Shown here in pieces: positions 39,340 to 49,072 of a stretch of 64,000 nucleotides of DNA. Source of the DNA: G965279355 sp965279355 (GTDB lineage: Bacteria > Pseudomonadota > Alphaproteobacteria > CACIAM-22H2); contig OZ257155.1 in assembly GCA_965279355.1 (NCBI GenBank), positions 3,844,001-3,908,000 of the forward strand, given 5' to 3'. The translations under genes were made by a program, and so were the position numbers. Below the pieces are notes generated by a model that saw only the letters and a program-made list of their open reading frames with translations, made no database searches and had not been told where the DNA came from. How positions within the stretch are numbered: position 1 is the stretch's first letter; each line of letters opens with the position of its first letter.

Positions 39340-41559
39340 CTAACGGCGGTTGGGAGACCGGCGCGCCCGGCCGGAACGGGAGTTTGCCGCGCCCTGGGTC
39401 GAGCGACCCTTGGCGCGTTTGGCGGGCTCGGCATCGTAACCGGCCTGCGGCTTTTCTTCAAAGCCGAGCGCGCCGCCTTCGGGCTTCATTTCGAGCTCGT
39501 AGGCTTCAAGGCGGCGGATCTCGTCACGCAGGCGCGCGGCTTCCTCGAATTCGAGATTGCCGGCGGCGTCCTTCATCTTGGTTTCGAGCTTGTCGATGGT
39601 GGCGCGCAGATTGTGCCCGATCAGGTTGCCCATGCCGGCATCGCCGGTCGAGACGGTGACATGATCGCGCTCGTAAACGCTACCTAGGATGTCGCCAATC
39701 TGCTTGCGGATCGATTCCGGCGTGATGCCGTGCTCGGCGTTGTATGCCCGCTGTCTGTCGCGCCGCCGATTGGTCTCGGCGATGGCATAGTTGAGCGAGT
39801 CCGTCATCCGGTCGGCATAGAGCAGCACGCGACCGTCGATGTTGCGCGCGGCACGGCCGATGGTCTGGATCAGCGAGGTGCGGGAGCGCAGGAAGCCTTC
39901 CTTGTCCGCATCCAGGATCGCGACCAGCGCGCATTCCGGAATATCGAGGCCCTCGCGCAGCAGGTTGATACCCACCAGGATATCGAAGGCGCCCAGACGC
40001 AGGTCGCGGATGATCTCGATACGCTCCAGCGTCTCGACGTCCGAGTGGATGTAGCGGACCCGCAGGCCCGCCTCGTGCATGTACTCGGTAAGGTCTTCGG
40101 CCATGCGCTTGGTCAAGACCGTGACCAGGGCGCGTTGTCCGTTGGCGGCGACGGTCTTGCACTCGGCCAGCAGATCGTCGACCTGCTTGTCGGTCGGGCG
40201 AATGATGCAGACCGGATCGATCAGCCCGGTGGGGCGGATGACCTGTTCGACGAAGGCGCCGCCGGTGCGCTCCATTTCCCACGGGCCCGGCGTCGCCGAG
40301 ACATAAACCGTCTGGGGCCGCATTGAGTCCCATTCCTCGAACTTGAGCGGGCGATTGTCGATGCAGGACGGCAGGCGGAAGCCGTATTCCGACAGCGTGA
40401 ATTTGCGGACGTAGTCGCCTTTGAACATGCCGCCGATCTGCGGCACCGTGACGTGGCTTTCGTCGACGAACAGCATGGCGTTCTTGGGCAGATACTCGAA
40501 CAGGGTCGGCGGCGGCTGTCCGGCCGCGCGGCCCGTTAGATAGCGTGAATAGTTTTCGATGCCGGGGCACGAGCCCGTGGCGGCCATCATCTCGATGTCG
40601 AACATGGTGCGCTGCTCGATCCGTTGCGCCTCGATCAGCTTGTTCTGGGTCCGGAATTCGGCAAGCCGCTCCTTGAGCTCGACCTTGATCTTGGTGATTG
40701 CCTGATCCAGCGTCGGCTGCGGTGTCACGTAGTGGCTGTTGGCGTAGAGCCGGATGGTGTTGAGCTCTGTTTTCTTCTCGCCCGTAAGCGGGTCGAATTC
40801 CCAGATGCCCTCGATCTCGTCGCCGAACATCGAGATGCGCCACGCGCGGTCTTCGTAGTGCGCGGGAAACACTTCAATGGAATCGCCCTTTACCCGGAAC
40901 ATGCCGCGCACGAAGTTGAGCTCGTTGCGCTTGTACTGCAGGTCGACCAGGCCCTTGATCAGCGTATTGCGATTGAGGTCCTGCCCCTTTGTGACATCGA
41001 GCGTCATCGTCGAGTAGGATTCGACCGACCCGATACCGTAGATGCACGACACCGAGGCAACGATGATCACGTCGGGCCGCTCCAGCAGCGCGCGTGTCGC
41101 CGAATGGCGCATGCGGTCGATCTGCTCGTTTCGCGACGAATCCTTCTCGATATAGGTGTCGCTACGCGGGACGTAGGCTTCGGGCTGGTAGTAATCGTAA
41201 TACGAGACGAAATATTCGACGGCGTTATCCGGAAAGAAGGATTTCATCTCGCCGTAAAGCTGGGCCGCGAGGGTCTTGTTCGGCGCCAGGACCAGAGCCG
41301 GCCGCTGCACGTTCTGGATGACATGCGCGATGGTGAAGGTCTTGCCGGAGCCGGTGACGCCGAGCAGTACCTGATCGCGTTCGTTGTTGCGGGCAGCCGC
41401 GGTCAGGTCGGCGATGGCCTGTGGCTGGTCGCCGGCGGGCGTGTACGACGAAACGATCTTGAAGGGCCGGGCACCCGCGTTCGTCTCGTCCGCGAGCGGC
41501 GGGCGGGCGGGGTTGATCGTATGATCGGGAAGCGGGCGGGAAAGCTGTGGGGTGTTCAC
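39340..41559 (-). CDS. uvrB: Excinuclease ABC subunit B
   Basis: Nucleotide excision repair helicase-like subunit, 739 residues. Walker A LLGVTGSGKTFT, the DNA-wrapping beta-hairpin SYYDYYQPEAYVP, Walker B-type LFVDESHVT, helicase motif VI in QTIGRAARNIDGRV and a C-terminal UVR motif LRDEIRRLEAYELEM for UvrC binding. The N-terminal 40 residues (Pro-rich) are a lineage-type extension, and the tail is basic. Confidence 0.96.
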   Translation of the reverse strand: MNTPQLSRPLPDHTINPARPPLADETNAGARPFKIVSSYTPAGDQPQAIADLTAAARNNERDQVLLGVTGSGKTFTIAHVIQNVQRPALVLAPNKTLAAQLYGEMKSFFPDNAVEYFVSYYDYYQPEAYVPRSDTYIEKDSSRNEQIDRMRHSATRALLERPDVIIVASVSCIYGIGSVESYSTMTLDVTKGQDLNRNTLIKGLVDLQYKRNELNFVRGMFRVKGDSIEVFPAHYEDRAWRISMFGDEIEGIWEFDPLTGEKKTELNTIRLYANSHYVTPQPTLDQAITKIKVELKERLAEFRTQNKLIEAQRIEQRTMFDIEMMAATGSCPGIENYSRYLTGRAAGQPPPTLFEYLPKNAMLFVDESHVTVPQIGGMFKGDYVRKFTLSEYGFRLPSCIDNRPLKFEEWDSMRPQTVYVSATPGPWEMERTGGAFVEQVIRPTGLIDPVCIIRPTDKQVDDLLAECKTVAANGQRALVTVLTKRMAEDLTEYMHEAGLRVRYIHSDVETLERIEIIRDLRLGAFDILVGINLLREGLDIPECALVAILDADKEGFLRSRTSLIQTIGRAARNIDGRVLLYADRMTDSLNYAIAETNRRRDRQRAYNAEHGITPESIRKQIGDILGSVYERDHVTVSTGDAGMGNLIGHNLRATIDKLETKMKDAAGNLEFEEAARLRDEIRRLEAYELEMKPEGGALGFEEKPQAGYDAEPAKRAKGRSTQGAANSRSGRARRSPNRR

Positions 41560-41603
41560 ACGCGATTATATGCGCATGCGGGTGGTCCGGCGCTAGCCCG
41601 CGC

Positions 41604-41918
41604 TCAGCACTCCTGACCTTTTTCAATGCACTTCAGGTTGCCGTTGCAGTTGCGGATATCCTTGGGCGGCGTGCAGTTCCGGACATCGAGCGTGGTCTGG
41701 AACAGGCGCCCGTTCAGGTTCGCGCAAAAGCACATCAGGGTAACGCCCCCCGAAATCTGGCACTGGCAGGATTGTTGATAAGACCCTTTGGGGATGTTGC
41801 CGACGGCTTGAGCAAGGAGCCGGCTGCGAAGTGCGCCGGGCTCGTCCGCCGTGACTGCGGTCGTTGAAAGGCCGAGGGCCAGAAGCCCGATCGCTGCCAG
41901 AAATACACGCGCTTTCAT
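41604..41918 (-). CDS. Secreted cyanovirin-N homology (CVNH) domain protein
   Basis: A 104-residue exported protein. Signal peptide KARVFLAAIGLLALGLSTTAVTA, then a single CVNH-like unit: GSYQQSCQCQISGGVTLMCFCANLNGRLFQTTLD with the N-G-R and L-D landmarks, ending RNCNGNLKC. CVNH domains bind high-mannose glycans in some members; bacterial roles are unclear. It has additional Cys (CQCQ, CFC) beyond the usual pairs. ATG 41918 is preferred over an upstream in-frame start because it begins the signal peptide. Confidence 0.75.
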   Translation of the reverse strand: MKARVFLAAIGLLALGLSTTAVTADEPGALRSRLLAQAVGNIPKGSYQQSCQCQISGGVTLMCFCANLNGRLFQTTLDVRNCTPPKDIRNCNGNLKCIEKGQEC

Positions 41919-42190
41919 CCCACCACCGCCCTGGTTACCCCGTTTACGGGGGTAGGATACCGGCGGCCCCTGCCTCTCACAAGCCAAGGCGTGGTCAACT
42001 TGCCGCTATCGGGCTTAAGGCCTTCCAAGGAGGCAATCCGGGCGGCCGAAGTTGTGGCGCTCGGCAACCGGCAAATGGCGGAATTACGCAAGAACTCGCC
42101 CCTTTCGGCGTCGGGTCAAGCGGGGTTGCATCGCGGCGCGGCGGAGACTAGGTTTCGGGCCCATTCCCTGATTTTTCCCAGAGATTCGTC

Positions 42191-43393
42191 ATGCCGCTCC
42201 TCGCCGAACGCCTCGCGCGCGTCAAGCCGTCGCCGACCCTCGCCGTCACCTCCAAGACCATCGAGCTCAAAGCCGCGGGCCGCAACGTCATCGGCCTTGG
42301 CGCCGGCGAGCCGGATTTCGACACGCCCGACAACATCAAGGAAGCGGCGATTGCCGCCATCCGCCGCGGCGACACCAAGTACACCAATGTCGACGGCACG
42401 ATGGAGCTGAAGCAGGCGATCTGCGCCAAGTTCAAGCGCGAGAACGGCCTCGACTACAAGCCGAACCAGATCACGGTCAGCACCGGCGGCAAGCAGGTTC
42501 TGTTCAACGCGTTCATGGCGACCCTGAGCCGTGGCGACGAGGTCATCATCCCGGCGCCGTACTGGGTGTCGTATCCGGACATGGTCGAGCTGGCCGACGG
42601 AACGCCGGTCGCGGTGCCGTGCTCGGAAAACAACGGCTTCAAGCTGACACCGGAAGCTCTTGAGGCGGCAATCACGCCCAAGACCAAGTGGATCATCTTC
42701 AACTCCCCGTCGAACCCGACCGGGGCCGCTTACTCCGAGAAGGAGCTGCGGGCGCTCTGCGACGTGCTGCTGAAGCATCCGCAGGTGTGGATCCTGACCG
42801 ACGACATGTACGAGCATCTCGTCTATGACGGCTTCAAGTTCTCCACGCCGGCCCAAGTCGAGCCGAAGCTTTATCCGCGTACGTTGACCCTCAACGGCGT
42901 GTCGAAGGCCTATTGCATGACCGGCTGGCGGATCGGCTATGCCGGCGGTCCGGTGGAACTCATCAAGGCGATGAGCGCCATCCAGTCGCAATCGACGTCG
43001 AACCCGTCGTCGATCAGCCAGGCTGCTGCCGTCGAGGCGCTGAACGGTCCGCAGGATTTCATCCCGAAGCACAATGAGAGCTTCAAGAAGCGCCGCGATC
43101 TGGTTGTCGAGATGCTGAACAAGGCGAAGGGCATTCGCTGTCTGACCCCCGAAGGCGCGTTCTATGTCTATCCGTCGTGCGCCGGCACGATCGGCAAGAA
43201 GACGCCCGATGGCAAGGTTATCAAGACCGACGAGGACTTCGTGACTTACCTGCTGGAGTCCGAAGGCGTTGCGGTGGTGCAGGGTTCGGCCTTTGGCCTG
43301 GCGCCGTATTTCCGCATCTCCTACGCCACGTCGACCGAGGCGCTGACCGACGCCTGCACCCGTATCCAGAAGGCGTGCGCGGCGCTCGTTTGA
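42191..43393 (+). CDS. Aspartate/aromatic aminotransferase, subgroup I-gamma
   Basis: PLP transaminase of 400 residues. IGLGAGEPDFDTPDNIKEAA, TVSTGGKQVLFNAFMA, PYWVSYPDM, FNSPSNPTGAAYS, LTDDMYEHLVYDG and the PLP Lys in NGVSKAYCMTGWRIGYAGG match the alphaproteobacterial AatA/AspC type, which interconverts aspartate and oxaloacetate and may also accept prephenate. Full length. The 272-base gap upstream (41919-42190) should hold promoters for this gene and the divergent CVNH gene; I see only a TACCCC/GGGGTA hairpin near 41936-41954. Confidence 0.92.
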   Translation: MPLLAERLARVKPSPTLAVTSKTIELKAAGRNVIGLGAGEPDFDTPDNIKEAAIAAIRRGDTKYTNVDGTMELKQAICAKFKRENGLDYKPNQITVSTGGKQVLFNAFMATLSRGDEVIIPAPYWVSYPDMVELADGTPVAVPCSENNGFKLTPEALEAAITPKTKWIIFNSPSNPTGAAYSEKELRALCDVLLKHPQVWILTDDMYEHLVYDGFKFSTPAQVEPKLYPRTLTLNGVSKAYCMTGWRIGYAGGPVELIKAMSAIQSQSTSNPSSISQAAAVEALNGPQDFIPKHNESFKKRRDLVVEMLNKAKGIRCLTPEGAFYVYPSCAGTIGKKTPDGKVIKTDEDFVTYLLESEGVAVVQGSAFGLAPYFRISYATSTEALTDACTRIQKACAALV

Positions 43394-43424
43394 GCGCTGC
43401 CTCGCCCGAGCGAGCGTAACCCGC

Positions 43425-44351
43425 ATGCGCATCGTGGTGATGGGCGCCGGCGGGGTCGGCGGCTATTTTGGTGCCCGCCTTGCCGCGTCTGGTGAGGATG
43501 TGCGGTTTGTCGCCCGCGGCGCACATCTCGATGCGATGCGCCGCGACGGATTGAAGATCGACAGCAAGCTCGGCGATCTCGTTCTGAAGCCGGATCGCAC
43601 CTCTGCCGATCCCGCCGATCTCGGTCCTGCCGATCTCGTCGTGATCGCGGTCAAGCTCGGCGACACCGATTCCGCTATCGACGCTGTTCGTCCGCTGATG
43701 CGCGACGAAACGTCGGTGGTTTCGTTTCAGAACGGGGTGGGTGCGATCGACGCGCTGACCCGGGCATTTGGCGCAGCGCCGGTGATCGGCGGTGTCGCCC
43801 AGATCGCGGCGGAGATCGCGGGTCCCGGCCATATCCGTCATACGGGCACACTGGCGCGGCTGGTGGTTGGCGAGCCGAAGGGCGGCAGCAGCGCGCGCGT
43901 TGAGGCGCTGGCCGCGGTGGCGAAGAAAGCCGGCATCGATGCGATTGCTTCCGACGACATCACCAAGGCGATCTGGGAAAAGTTTGTCTTTCTGGCGTCA
44001 TTCAGCGGCGTCACGACCCTGGCCCGTCGCCCCAAGGGCGTGATCCTGTCCGACCCCGACCTGCGCCAGCTTTATGCGGATGCGCTGGCAGAGGCGGTGG
44101 CCGTGGCACGCGGGCGCGGCGCCGCGCTGCCGGTCGAACATGCGGAGCGCGCGCTGAAATTCACCGACGGCCTGCCGGCGGAAATGAAATCGTCGATGTT
44201 CGGAGATCTGGAGCGGGGGAACCGGCTGGAAGTCGAATACCTGTCCGGCGCGGTGGCACGGCTGGGTGCCGAAGTCGGCGTGAAAACGCCTGTGCATCAG
44301 GCGATCTATGCCGCTCTCAAGCCTTACATAGGAGGCCGCCCGGCGGCCTGA
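43425..44351 (+). CDS. panE: 2-dehydropantoate 2-reductase (PanE/ApbA family)
   Basis: NADPH-dependent ketopantoate reductase, coenzyme A pathway, 308 residues. The Rossmann motif GAGGVGGYFGARLA, FQNGVGAIDAL, catalytic Lys in DDITKAIWEKFVFLAS and the C-terminal SSMFGDLERGNRLEVEYLSGAV are standard. Paralogues with other 2-oxoacid substrates are common, so the pantothenate assignment is likely but not certain. 31 bases after the aminotransferase; six bases before the ABC gene. Confidence 0.87.
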   Translation: MRIVVMGAGGVGGYFGARLAASGEDVRFVARGAHLDAMRRDGLKIDSKLGDLVLKPDRTSADPADLGPADLVVIAVKLGDTDSAIDAVRPLMRDETSVVSFQNGVGAIDALTRAFGAAPVIGGVAQIAAEIAGPGHIRHTGTLARLVVGEPKGGSSARVEALAAVAKKAGIDAIASDDITKAIWEKFVFLASFSGVTTLARRPKGVILSDPDLRQLYADALAEAVAVARGRGAALPVEHAERALKFTDGLPAEMKSSMFGDLERGNRLEVEYLSGAVARLGAEVGVKTPVHQAIYAALKPYIGGRPAA

Positions 44352-44356
44352 TCCCG

Positions 44357-46048
44357 ATGTTCCTCAACGAAATCGACCGTCTGCTCCGTGCGCATGACTC
44401 CCGCTGGCGGTCGGGCATGGCGACGGTGTTCAGCCTTGCGACACTGCAGAGCATTACCGTCGTCCTGCGGCCGCTACCAATCCGGGCGCTGATCGAGCCG
44501 GCCGCGGCGACTGGTCTGTTTGCGATCTTCGAGAGCATGGCCAGCGGCAGCATCGAACGTGTGTGGCTCTACGTCATGCTGATCGTCGGTCTCGAAGTGG
44601 CGATCCTCGGTCTGCGCTATACCGCCGAGGTGCGGACGGCCTCGCTCACCGAGCGTGTCATCCGCTCCATCCGTGGGCACATTGCCGAAAATCTTCTGCG
44701 CGGCGACTATCGCGCCGTCAGTGCCGCAGGCCCGGGTGCGGTGATCGCGGCAGCGTCGGGCGATGTTGAGTCGGTTCAGCGACTGCTGCGCGAGGCGCTG
44801 GTCCATGCCGGGGTCGCGGCCCTGCAATTGCTGCTGATGCTGGTCATCATCTTCTTCGTCGAGGTGTGGCTGTTCTGGATCCTGGTCGTCGAGATCATCG
44901 CGCTGACGATCGCCGTTTTCGTCTACGCCAACTGGCGGAAGCATCGCTACATCGCCAAGATGAAGCTCGACGAACGCCTGCTCGGCCTGCTCGCGATCCT
45001 GCAGCAGAAGAATCTCGACGCGCGGTTCGGCGGTTTGGGCTCGGTGTTCCTGTCGCGGGCAACCTCGCTCGCCCGCCAACTCTTCGGCACCAACATGACA
45101 TTGTGGCGCCGCAGCGGCATCTATTACAGCTCCATCGAGTTTACCATCGGTGTCTCCGCGGCGCTGTGCCTGGTGCTGCTGTTCGTCACCAACGACAGCG
45201 GCCAGCCGCCGATCGGCAAGTTCCTGGTCTTCACGTACTACGCGGTCCTGATCTTTCCGTGTCTGCAGCAGATCGGCGAGGCGTGGCCGATGATCAACGA
45301 CGCGCGCGCGGCGCTGGCGCGCATCGGCGCCAATACGGCACATCAGCACGGGCATGGCCCGACCGAGCCGCAAATTCCGGAAGGCTTCGGCGATATCGTG
45401 TTCGAAGAGGCCACGGTGCTCGGCGATCGCGGCGAGCGGCTTCTCGACAGGGCATCGTTCGTGCTGCGTCCCGGCGAAAAAGTTGGACTGTTTGGCGACA
45501 GCGGCTCCGGCAAGACCACAATCCTGTTGCTGCTGCTTGGAATCAATCGTCTCAGCAGCGGTCGGATCACGGTTGGCGGGCGGGAGTTGAGCGCGCTGAA
45601 GCTCTCGGATCGGAAGCGCTTTTTCTACTATGCGCGCGCCTACCCGGCGTTCTTTCCCGACACCGTCTACGACAACATCGTACTGCACAATCGGCCGGAG
45701 GATCGTGAATTTGCCGAGGCGCTGGATCGTGTGCGTTTCGGCGGTCGCCTCGCCGCCGAGCCTATGGGGGCCCGTACGATGGTCAGCGAAAAGGGCGAAC
45801 CGTTCTCGGGCGGCGAGCAGCAGCGGATCGCGGTTGCCCGCGCGTTGATGGCACCGCAGCCCTGCCTCATCTTCGACGAGGCGCTCAATTCGCTGGATGA
45901 AGACAGCGAGCTCGGCATCCTCCGCCGCATTACAGAGGATTTCCCGGAGAAGATGGTGATTGTCGTGTCGCACCGGGCGAGCGCTCGGCCGCTTTTCCCG
46001 TTCCGCATCGAGATGGTCAAGGGACAGGCAAAAGTCATACGTCCCTGA
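44357..46048 (+). CDS. ABC exporter, fused permease and ATPase, with atypical Q-loop
   Basis: A 563-residue half-transporter. About six membrane helices span residues 20-300; the nucleotide-binding domain has Walker A LFGDSGSGKTTI, signature FSGGEQQRIAVARAL, Walker B CLIFDEALNSLDEDSE and switch His in VIVVSHRAS. At the Q-loop, where exporters have V-P-Q-D, the sequence is YYARAYPAFFPDTVYDNI, so the Gln is replaced. The permease domain is divergent from lipid A exporters. Substrate unknown. Downstream neighbour is the EF-G paralogue 111 bases on. Confidence 0.87.
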   Translation: MFLNEIDRLLRAHDSRWRSGMATVFSLATLQSITVVLRPLPIRALIEPAAATGLFAIFESMASGSIERVWLYVMLIVGLEVAILGLRYTAEVRTASLTERVIRSIRGHIAENLLRGDYRAVSAAGPGAVIAAASGDVESVQRLLREALVHAGVAALQLLLMLVIIFFVEVWLFWILVVEIIALTIAVFVYANWRKHRYIAKMKLDERLLGLLAILQQKNLDARFGGLGSVFLSRATSLARQLFGTNMTLWRRSGIYYSSIEFTIGVSAALCLVLLFVTNDSGQPPIGKFLVFTYYAVLIFPCLQQIGEAWPMINDARAALARIGANTAHQHGHGPTEPQIPEGFGDIVFEEATVLGDRGERLLDRASFVLRPGEKVGLFGDSGSGKTTILLLLLGINRLSSGRITVGGRELSALKLSDRKRFFYYARAYPAFFPDTVYDNIVLHNRPEDREFAEALDRVRFGGRLAAEPMGARTMVSEKGEPFSGGEQQRIAVARALMAPQPCLIFDEALNSLDEDSELGILRRITEDFPEKMVIVVSHRASARPLFPFRIEMVKGQAKVIRP

Positions 46049-46159
46049 ACGATCGCGGATTCAACTTGCCAAGCGGCCCCGGCCGCGCAAACACTAGAGG
46101 CAATCAAGAGCCGACCCACGGCCACGCGAGTTATTCACGCGAAAAGATGGGAGGGTTGC

Positions 46160-48232
46160 ATGGCTCATAAAGCCCAATCCACGCCACGTTGTGTGGCTCT
46201 GGTCGGACCTTATCTCTCCGGTAAGACGACGCTGCTCGAAAGCATTCTCGCCGCTACGGAAGCGATACCGCGCAAAGGCACGGTCAAAGACGGCAATACC
46301 GTCGGCGATGCCCTGCCGGCGGCGCGCGCGCGGCAGATGAGTGTCGAAGTGAACGTCGCTTCGACGACGTTCATGGGCGAGAAATGGACGTTCCTCGATT
46401 GCCCGGGTTCCATCGAATTCGCGCATGAGGCACGGGCCTGCCTGATGGCGGCCGATGCCGCTGTCGTGGTCTGCGAACCGACGCTCGAGCGGGCGATGAC
46501 CTTGGCACCCTTGCTCAAATTCCTCGACGACCGCCAGATTCCGCACGTCCTGTTCCTCAACAAGATCGACAGCACCGAGCTTCGCGTGCGCGACGTGCTG
46601 GCGGCGCTGCAGGCGGTGTCCAATCGGCCGCTGGTCCTGCGCCAGGTGCCGATCCGCGAGGGCGAGCACGTCACCGGCTATGTCGATCTGATCAGCGAGC
46701 GCGCCTATCACTACAAACCGGGTCAGGCGTCCGATCTGATACCGATGCCGCAATCGATGGCCGAGCGGCAGAAGGAAGCGCGGCAGGGGTTGCTGGAGAA
46801 GCTGGCCGATTTCGACGATAGGCTGCTGGAGCAGCTTCTTGAAGACACAGTGCCCTCGAAAGAGGACATCTACTCGCATCTCGCCAAGAATTTGGCCGCC
46901 GATCAGGTGGTGCCGGTCCTGATCGGTGCAGCCGCGACCGATGCCGGCATCCGCCGGCTGTTGAAGTCGCTGCGCCATGATGTGCCGGAACCGGCGCTGA
47001 CCATGAAACGACTTGGCATTTCGGGTAGCGGTCCGGTGGCAACGATCTTCAAGACCCAGCATGCCGCGCATTCGGGCAAGGTTTCCATCGCGCGCCTCTG
47101 GCAGGGTACGCTGGCCGAAGGCGCGACCCTTTCCGACGGCAACACGTCGGTGAAGGTTGGCGGCTTCACGCGACTGACCGGCACGCAGGCGGTCAAACAG
47201 GCGAAGGCGGAAGCCGGGGACGTTGTCGGGCTGCTGCGCCTCGAAGGGGTGAACTCCGGCGCCGTGCTGTCGAGTGACGGCAAGGCGAAGGCCTCGTCCG
47301 GCAAGGATGCCATCGGCGCCTGGCCGGAACCGCCGCAGCCGATCTTTGCGCTGGCGGTCAATGCGGAAAAACGCGGCGACGACGTCAAACTCTCCGGCTC
47401 ACTGCATCGTCTGGTCGAGGAAGATCCATCGTTGGTGGTCGAGCATAACGCCGACACCAATGAGCTGCTGCTGTGGGGGCAGGGTGAAATCCATCTCGCC
47501 GTGTCGCTCGACCGGCTGCGCACCTCGTACAACCTGCCGGTGACCGGCCATCTGCCGAATGTGCCGTACAAGGAAACGATCCGTCGGCCGGTGACACAGC
47601 ATGCCCGTCACAAACGCCAGAGCGGCGGTCACGGTCAGTTTGCCGACGTGAAGGTGGAAATCCGGCCGCTGGCGCGTGGCAGCGGCTTCAAGTTCGAGGA
47701 AAAGATTGTCGGTGGCGCCATTCCGCGGAATTTCATTCCGGCGGTCGAGGATGGCATCCGCGACTATCTCAAGCGCGGTCCCCTGGGCTTCCAGGTGGTC
47801 GACGTGCAGGCAGTTCTGTTCGATGGGCAGTATCACGATGTCGACAGTTCGGATCAGGCCTTCATGACCGCCGGGGCGCTGGCCATGCGCGAGGGCATGC
47901 CCAAATGCGATCCGGTGCTGCTGGAGCCGATCTGCAAGGTCGGGATCACTGTGCCCAACGAATTCACCTCGCGCGTTCAGCGCCTCGTCCAGACGCGCCG
48001 GGGGCACATCCTCGGCTACGATGCCAAGGCGGGCTGGCCGGGCTGGGACGAGGTTGCAGCGATGCTGCCACAGGGGGAGATGCACGACCTGATCATCGAG
48101 CTGCGCTCCGCGACGCAGGGGGTGGGCACGTTCAGCTGGTCGTTCGACCATCTTGCGGAATTTACCGGGCGGTTGGCCGACAAGGTGGCGGCGCGGATGC
48201 GGCCGGGCGAGGAGGCCAAAGTCGCCTCCTAG
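46160..48232 (+). CDS. Elongation factor G-like paralogue (EF-G2 type)
   Basis: A 690-residue translational GTPase paralogue. G1 is GPYLSGKTT, the DxPG motif is LDCPGSIEF (Ser84 where EF-G has the catalytic His), and G4 is LNKID. Domains II-V follow, with VATIFKTQHAAHSGKVSIARLW, GEIHLAVSLDRL, HKRQSGGHGQFADVKVEIRP and the domain IV-V segment VNEFTSRVQRL-like PNEFTSRVQRLVQTRRGHILG. The Switch I region lacks the usual R-G-I-T-I. This is the divergent EF-G-like family found next to the main fusA copy in many bacteria; it is not expected to be the principal translocase. GGGAGGG precedes the ATG. Confidence 0.9.
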   Translation: MAHKAQSTPRCVALVGPYLSGKTTLLESILAATEAIPRKGTVKDGNTVGDALPAARARQMSVEVNVASTTFMGEKWTFLDCPGSIEFAHEARACLMAADAAVVVCEPTLERAMTLAPLLKFLDDRQIPHVLFLNKIDSTELRVRDVLAALQAVSNRPLVLRQVPIREGEHVTGYVDLISERAYHYKPGQASDLIPMPQSMAERQKEARQGLLEKLADFDDRLLEQLLEDTVPSKEDIYSHLAKNLAADQVVPVLIGAAATDAGIRRLLKSLRHDVPEPALTMKRLGISGSGPVATIFKTQHAAHSGKVSIARLWQGTLAEGATLSDGNTSVKVGGFTRLTGTQAVKQAKAEAGDVVGLLRLEGVNSGAVLSSDGKAKASSGKDAIGAWPEPPQPIFALAVNAEKRGDDVKLSGSLHRLVEEDPSLVVEHNADTNELLLWGQGEIHLAVSLDRLRTSYNLPVTGHLPNVPYKETIRRPVTQHARHKRQSGGHGQFADVKVEIRPLARGSGFKFEEKIVGGAIPRNFIPAVEDGIRDYLKRGPLGFQVVDVQAVLFDGQYHDVDSSDQAFMTAGALAMREGMPKCDPVLLEPICKVGITVPNEFTSRVQRLVQTRRGHILGYDAKAGWPGWDEVAAMLPQGEMHDLIIELRSATQGVGTFSWSFDHLAEFTGRLADKVAARMRPGEEAKVAS

Positions 48233-48295
48233 TGCCGGGCAGCGGCGCGCGCTAGAGTGCGCGCCGTTGTTTTGTCTCTCCAACCCGGAAACCCG

Positions 48296-49072
48296 ATGAC
48301 CCCGCAAGATGTTGAACGCGCGGCCGAGCTGCTCGACGTGGCCCGCCGCAATGCCCAGCCTGCCACCAGCCTTGAAGGATCCCTGCGCCCGACCACGATC
48401 GAGGAAGGCTATGCCATCCAGGCCGCTCTGGTCCGCCGCGTCGGCGGGGTCGCCGGATGGAAGATCGCCGGAATCGTTCCGGAGCAGCGGAAGGCCCTCG
48501 GGCTCGACTATCCGATCGCCGCACCGATCCTGTCCGCCTATGTCCGCACCGGCCCGGCCCGATTCGATCCGCGCAAGTTCATTCAGCCGGCGATCGAAGG
48601 CGAACTGGCCTTCCTGCTCGGGCGCGATCTGCCGCCGCGCAGCACGCCGTACACGCAGGACGAGGTTCTGGCGGCCGTCAGCGCCGTCATTCCTGGCATT
48701 GAGGTCACGGATCGCCGGGTCGGCAATGCGCCGGCACCGGTCGTGCTCGCCGATTGTTTCGGCAATGGCGCGTACGTCCGCGGGCCCATCTGCTCGGACT
48801 GGCGCGCTCTCGATCTGCTGAGCAATCCGGTGAGTGTCGATTTCGACGGGCGCGAGATCGGTCGCGGCACCGGCGCGACCATCCCCGGCGGTGGGCCTGT
48901 GCATGCGCTGCTCTCCATCGCCAACCATCAGCCGCCGGGCTCCGACGGCCTGAAGGCCGGCCAGTTCGTCACGACGGGGACCTGCACGGGTCAGGTGCCG
49001 AATAACGGCGTGCGCGAGGTGGTCGGCAAGTTCGGCCGTCTCGGCGAGATTATGGTCGGCTTCGGCGAATGA
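48296..49072 (+). CDS. 2-keto-4-pentenoate hydratase family protein (MhpD-like), copy 1
   Basis: FAH-superfamily hydratase of 258 residues, expected to add water to 2-hydroxypentadienoate-type intermediates of meta-cleavage pathways. GVAGWKIAGI, QPAIEGELAFLLGRDLPPR, VIPGIEVTDRR and the C-terminal GQFVTTGTCTGQVP are family signatures; the Glu residues in EGELAF and the following acid are probable metal ligands. ATG 48296 is preferred to an earlier in-frame start. Overlaps copy 2 by four bases. Confidence 0.87.
   Translation: MTPQDVERAAELLDVARRNAQPATSLEGSLRPTTIEEGYAIQAALVRRVGGVAGWKIAGIVPEQRKALGLDYPIAAPILSAYVRTGPARFDPRKFIQPAIEGELAFLLGRDLPPRSTPYTQDEVLAAVSAVIPGIEVTDRRVGNAPAPVVLADCFGNGAYVRGPICSDWRALDLLSNPVSVDFDGREIGRGTGATIPGGGPVHALLSIANHQPPGSDGLKAGQFVTTGTCTGQVPNNGVREVVGKFGRLGEIMVGFGE

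Noticed and set aside
44474..45973. 499-codon minus-strand open frame opposite the ABC exporter
   Set aside because: The plus strand has full ABC motifs in frame; the antisense product has no recognisable domain.
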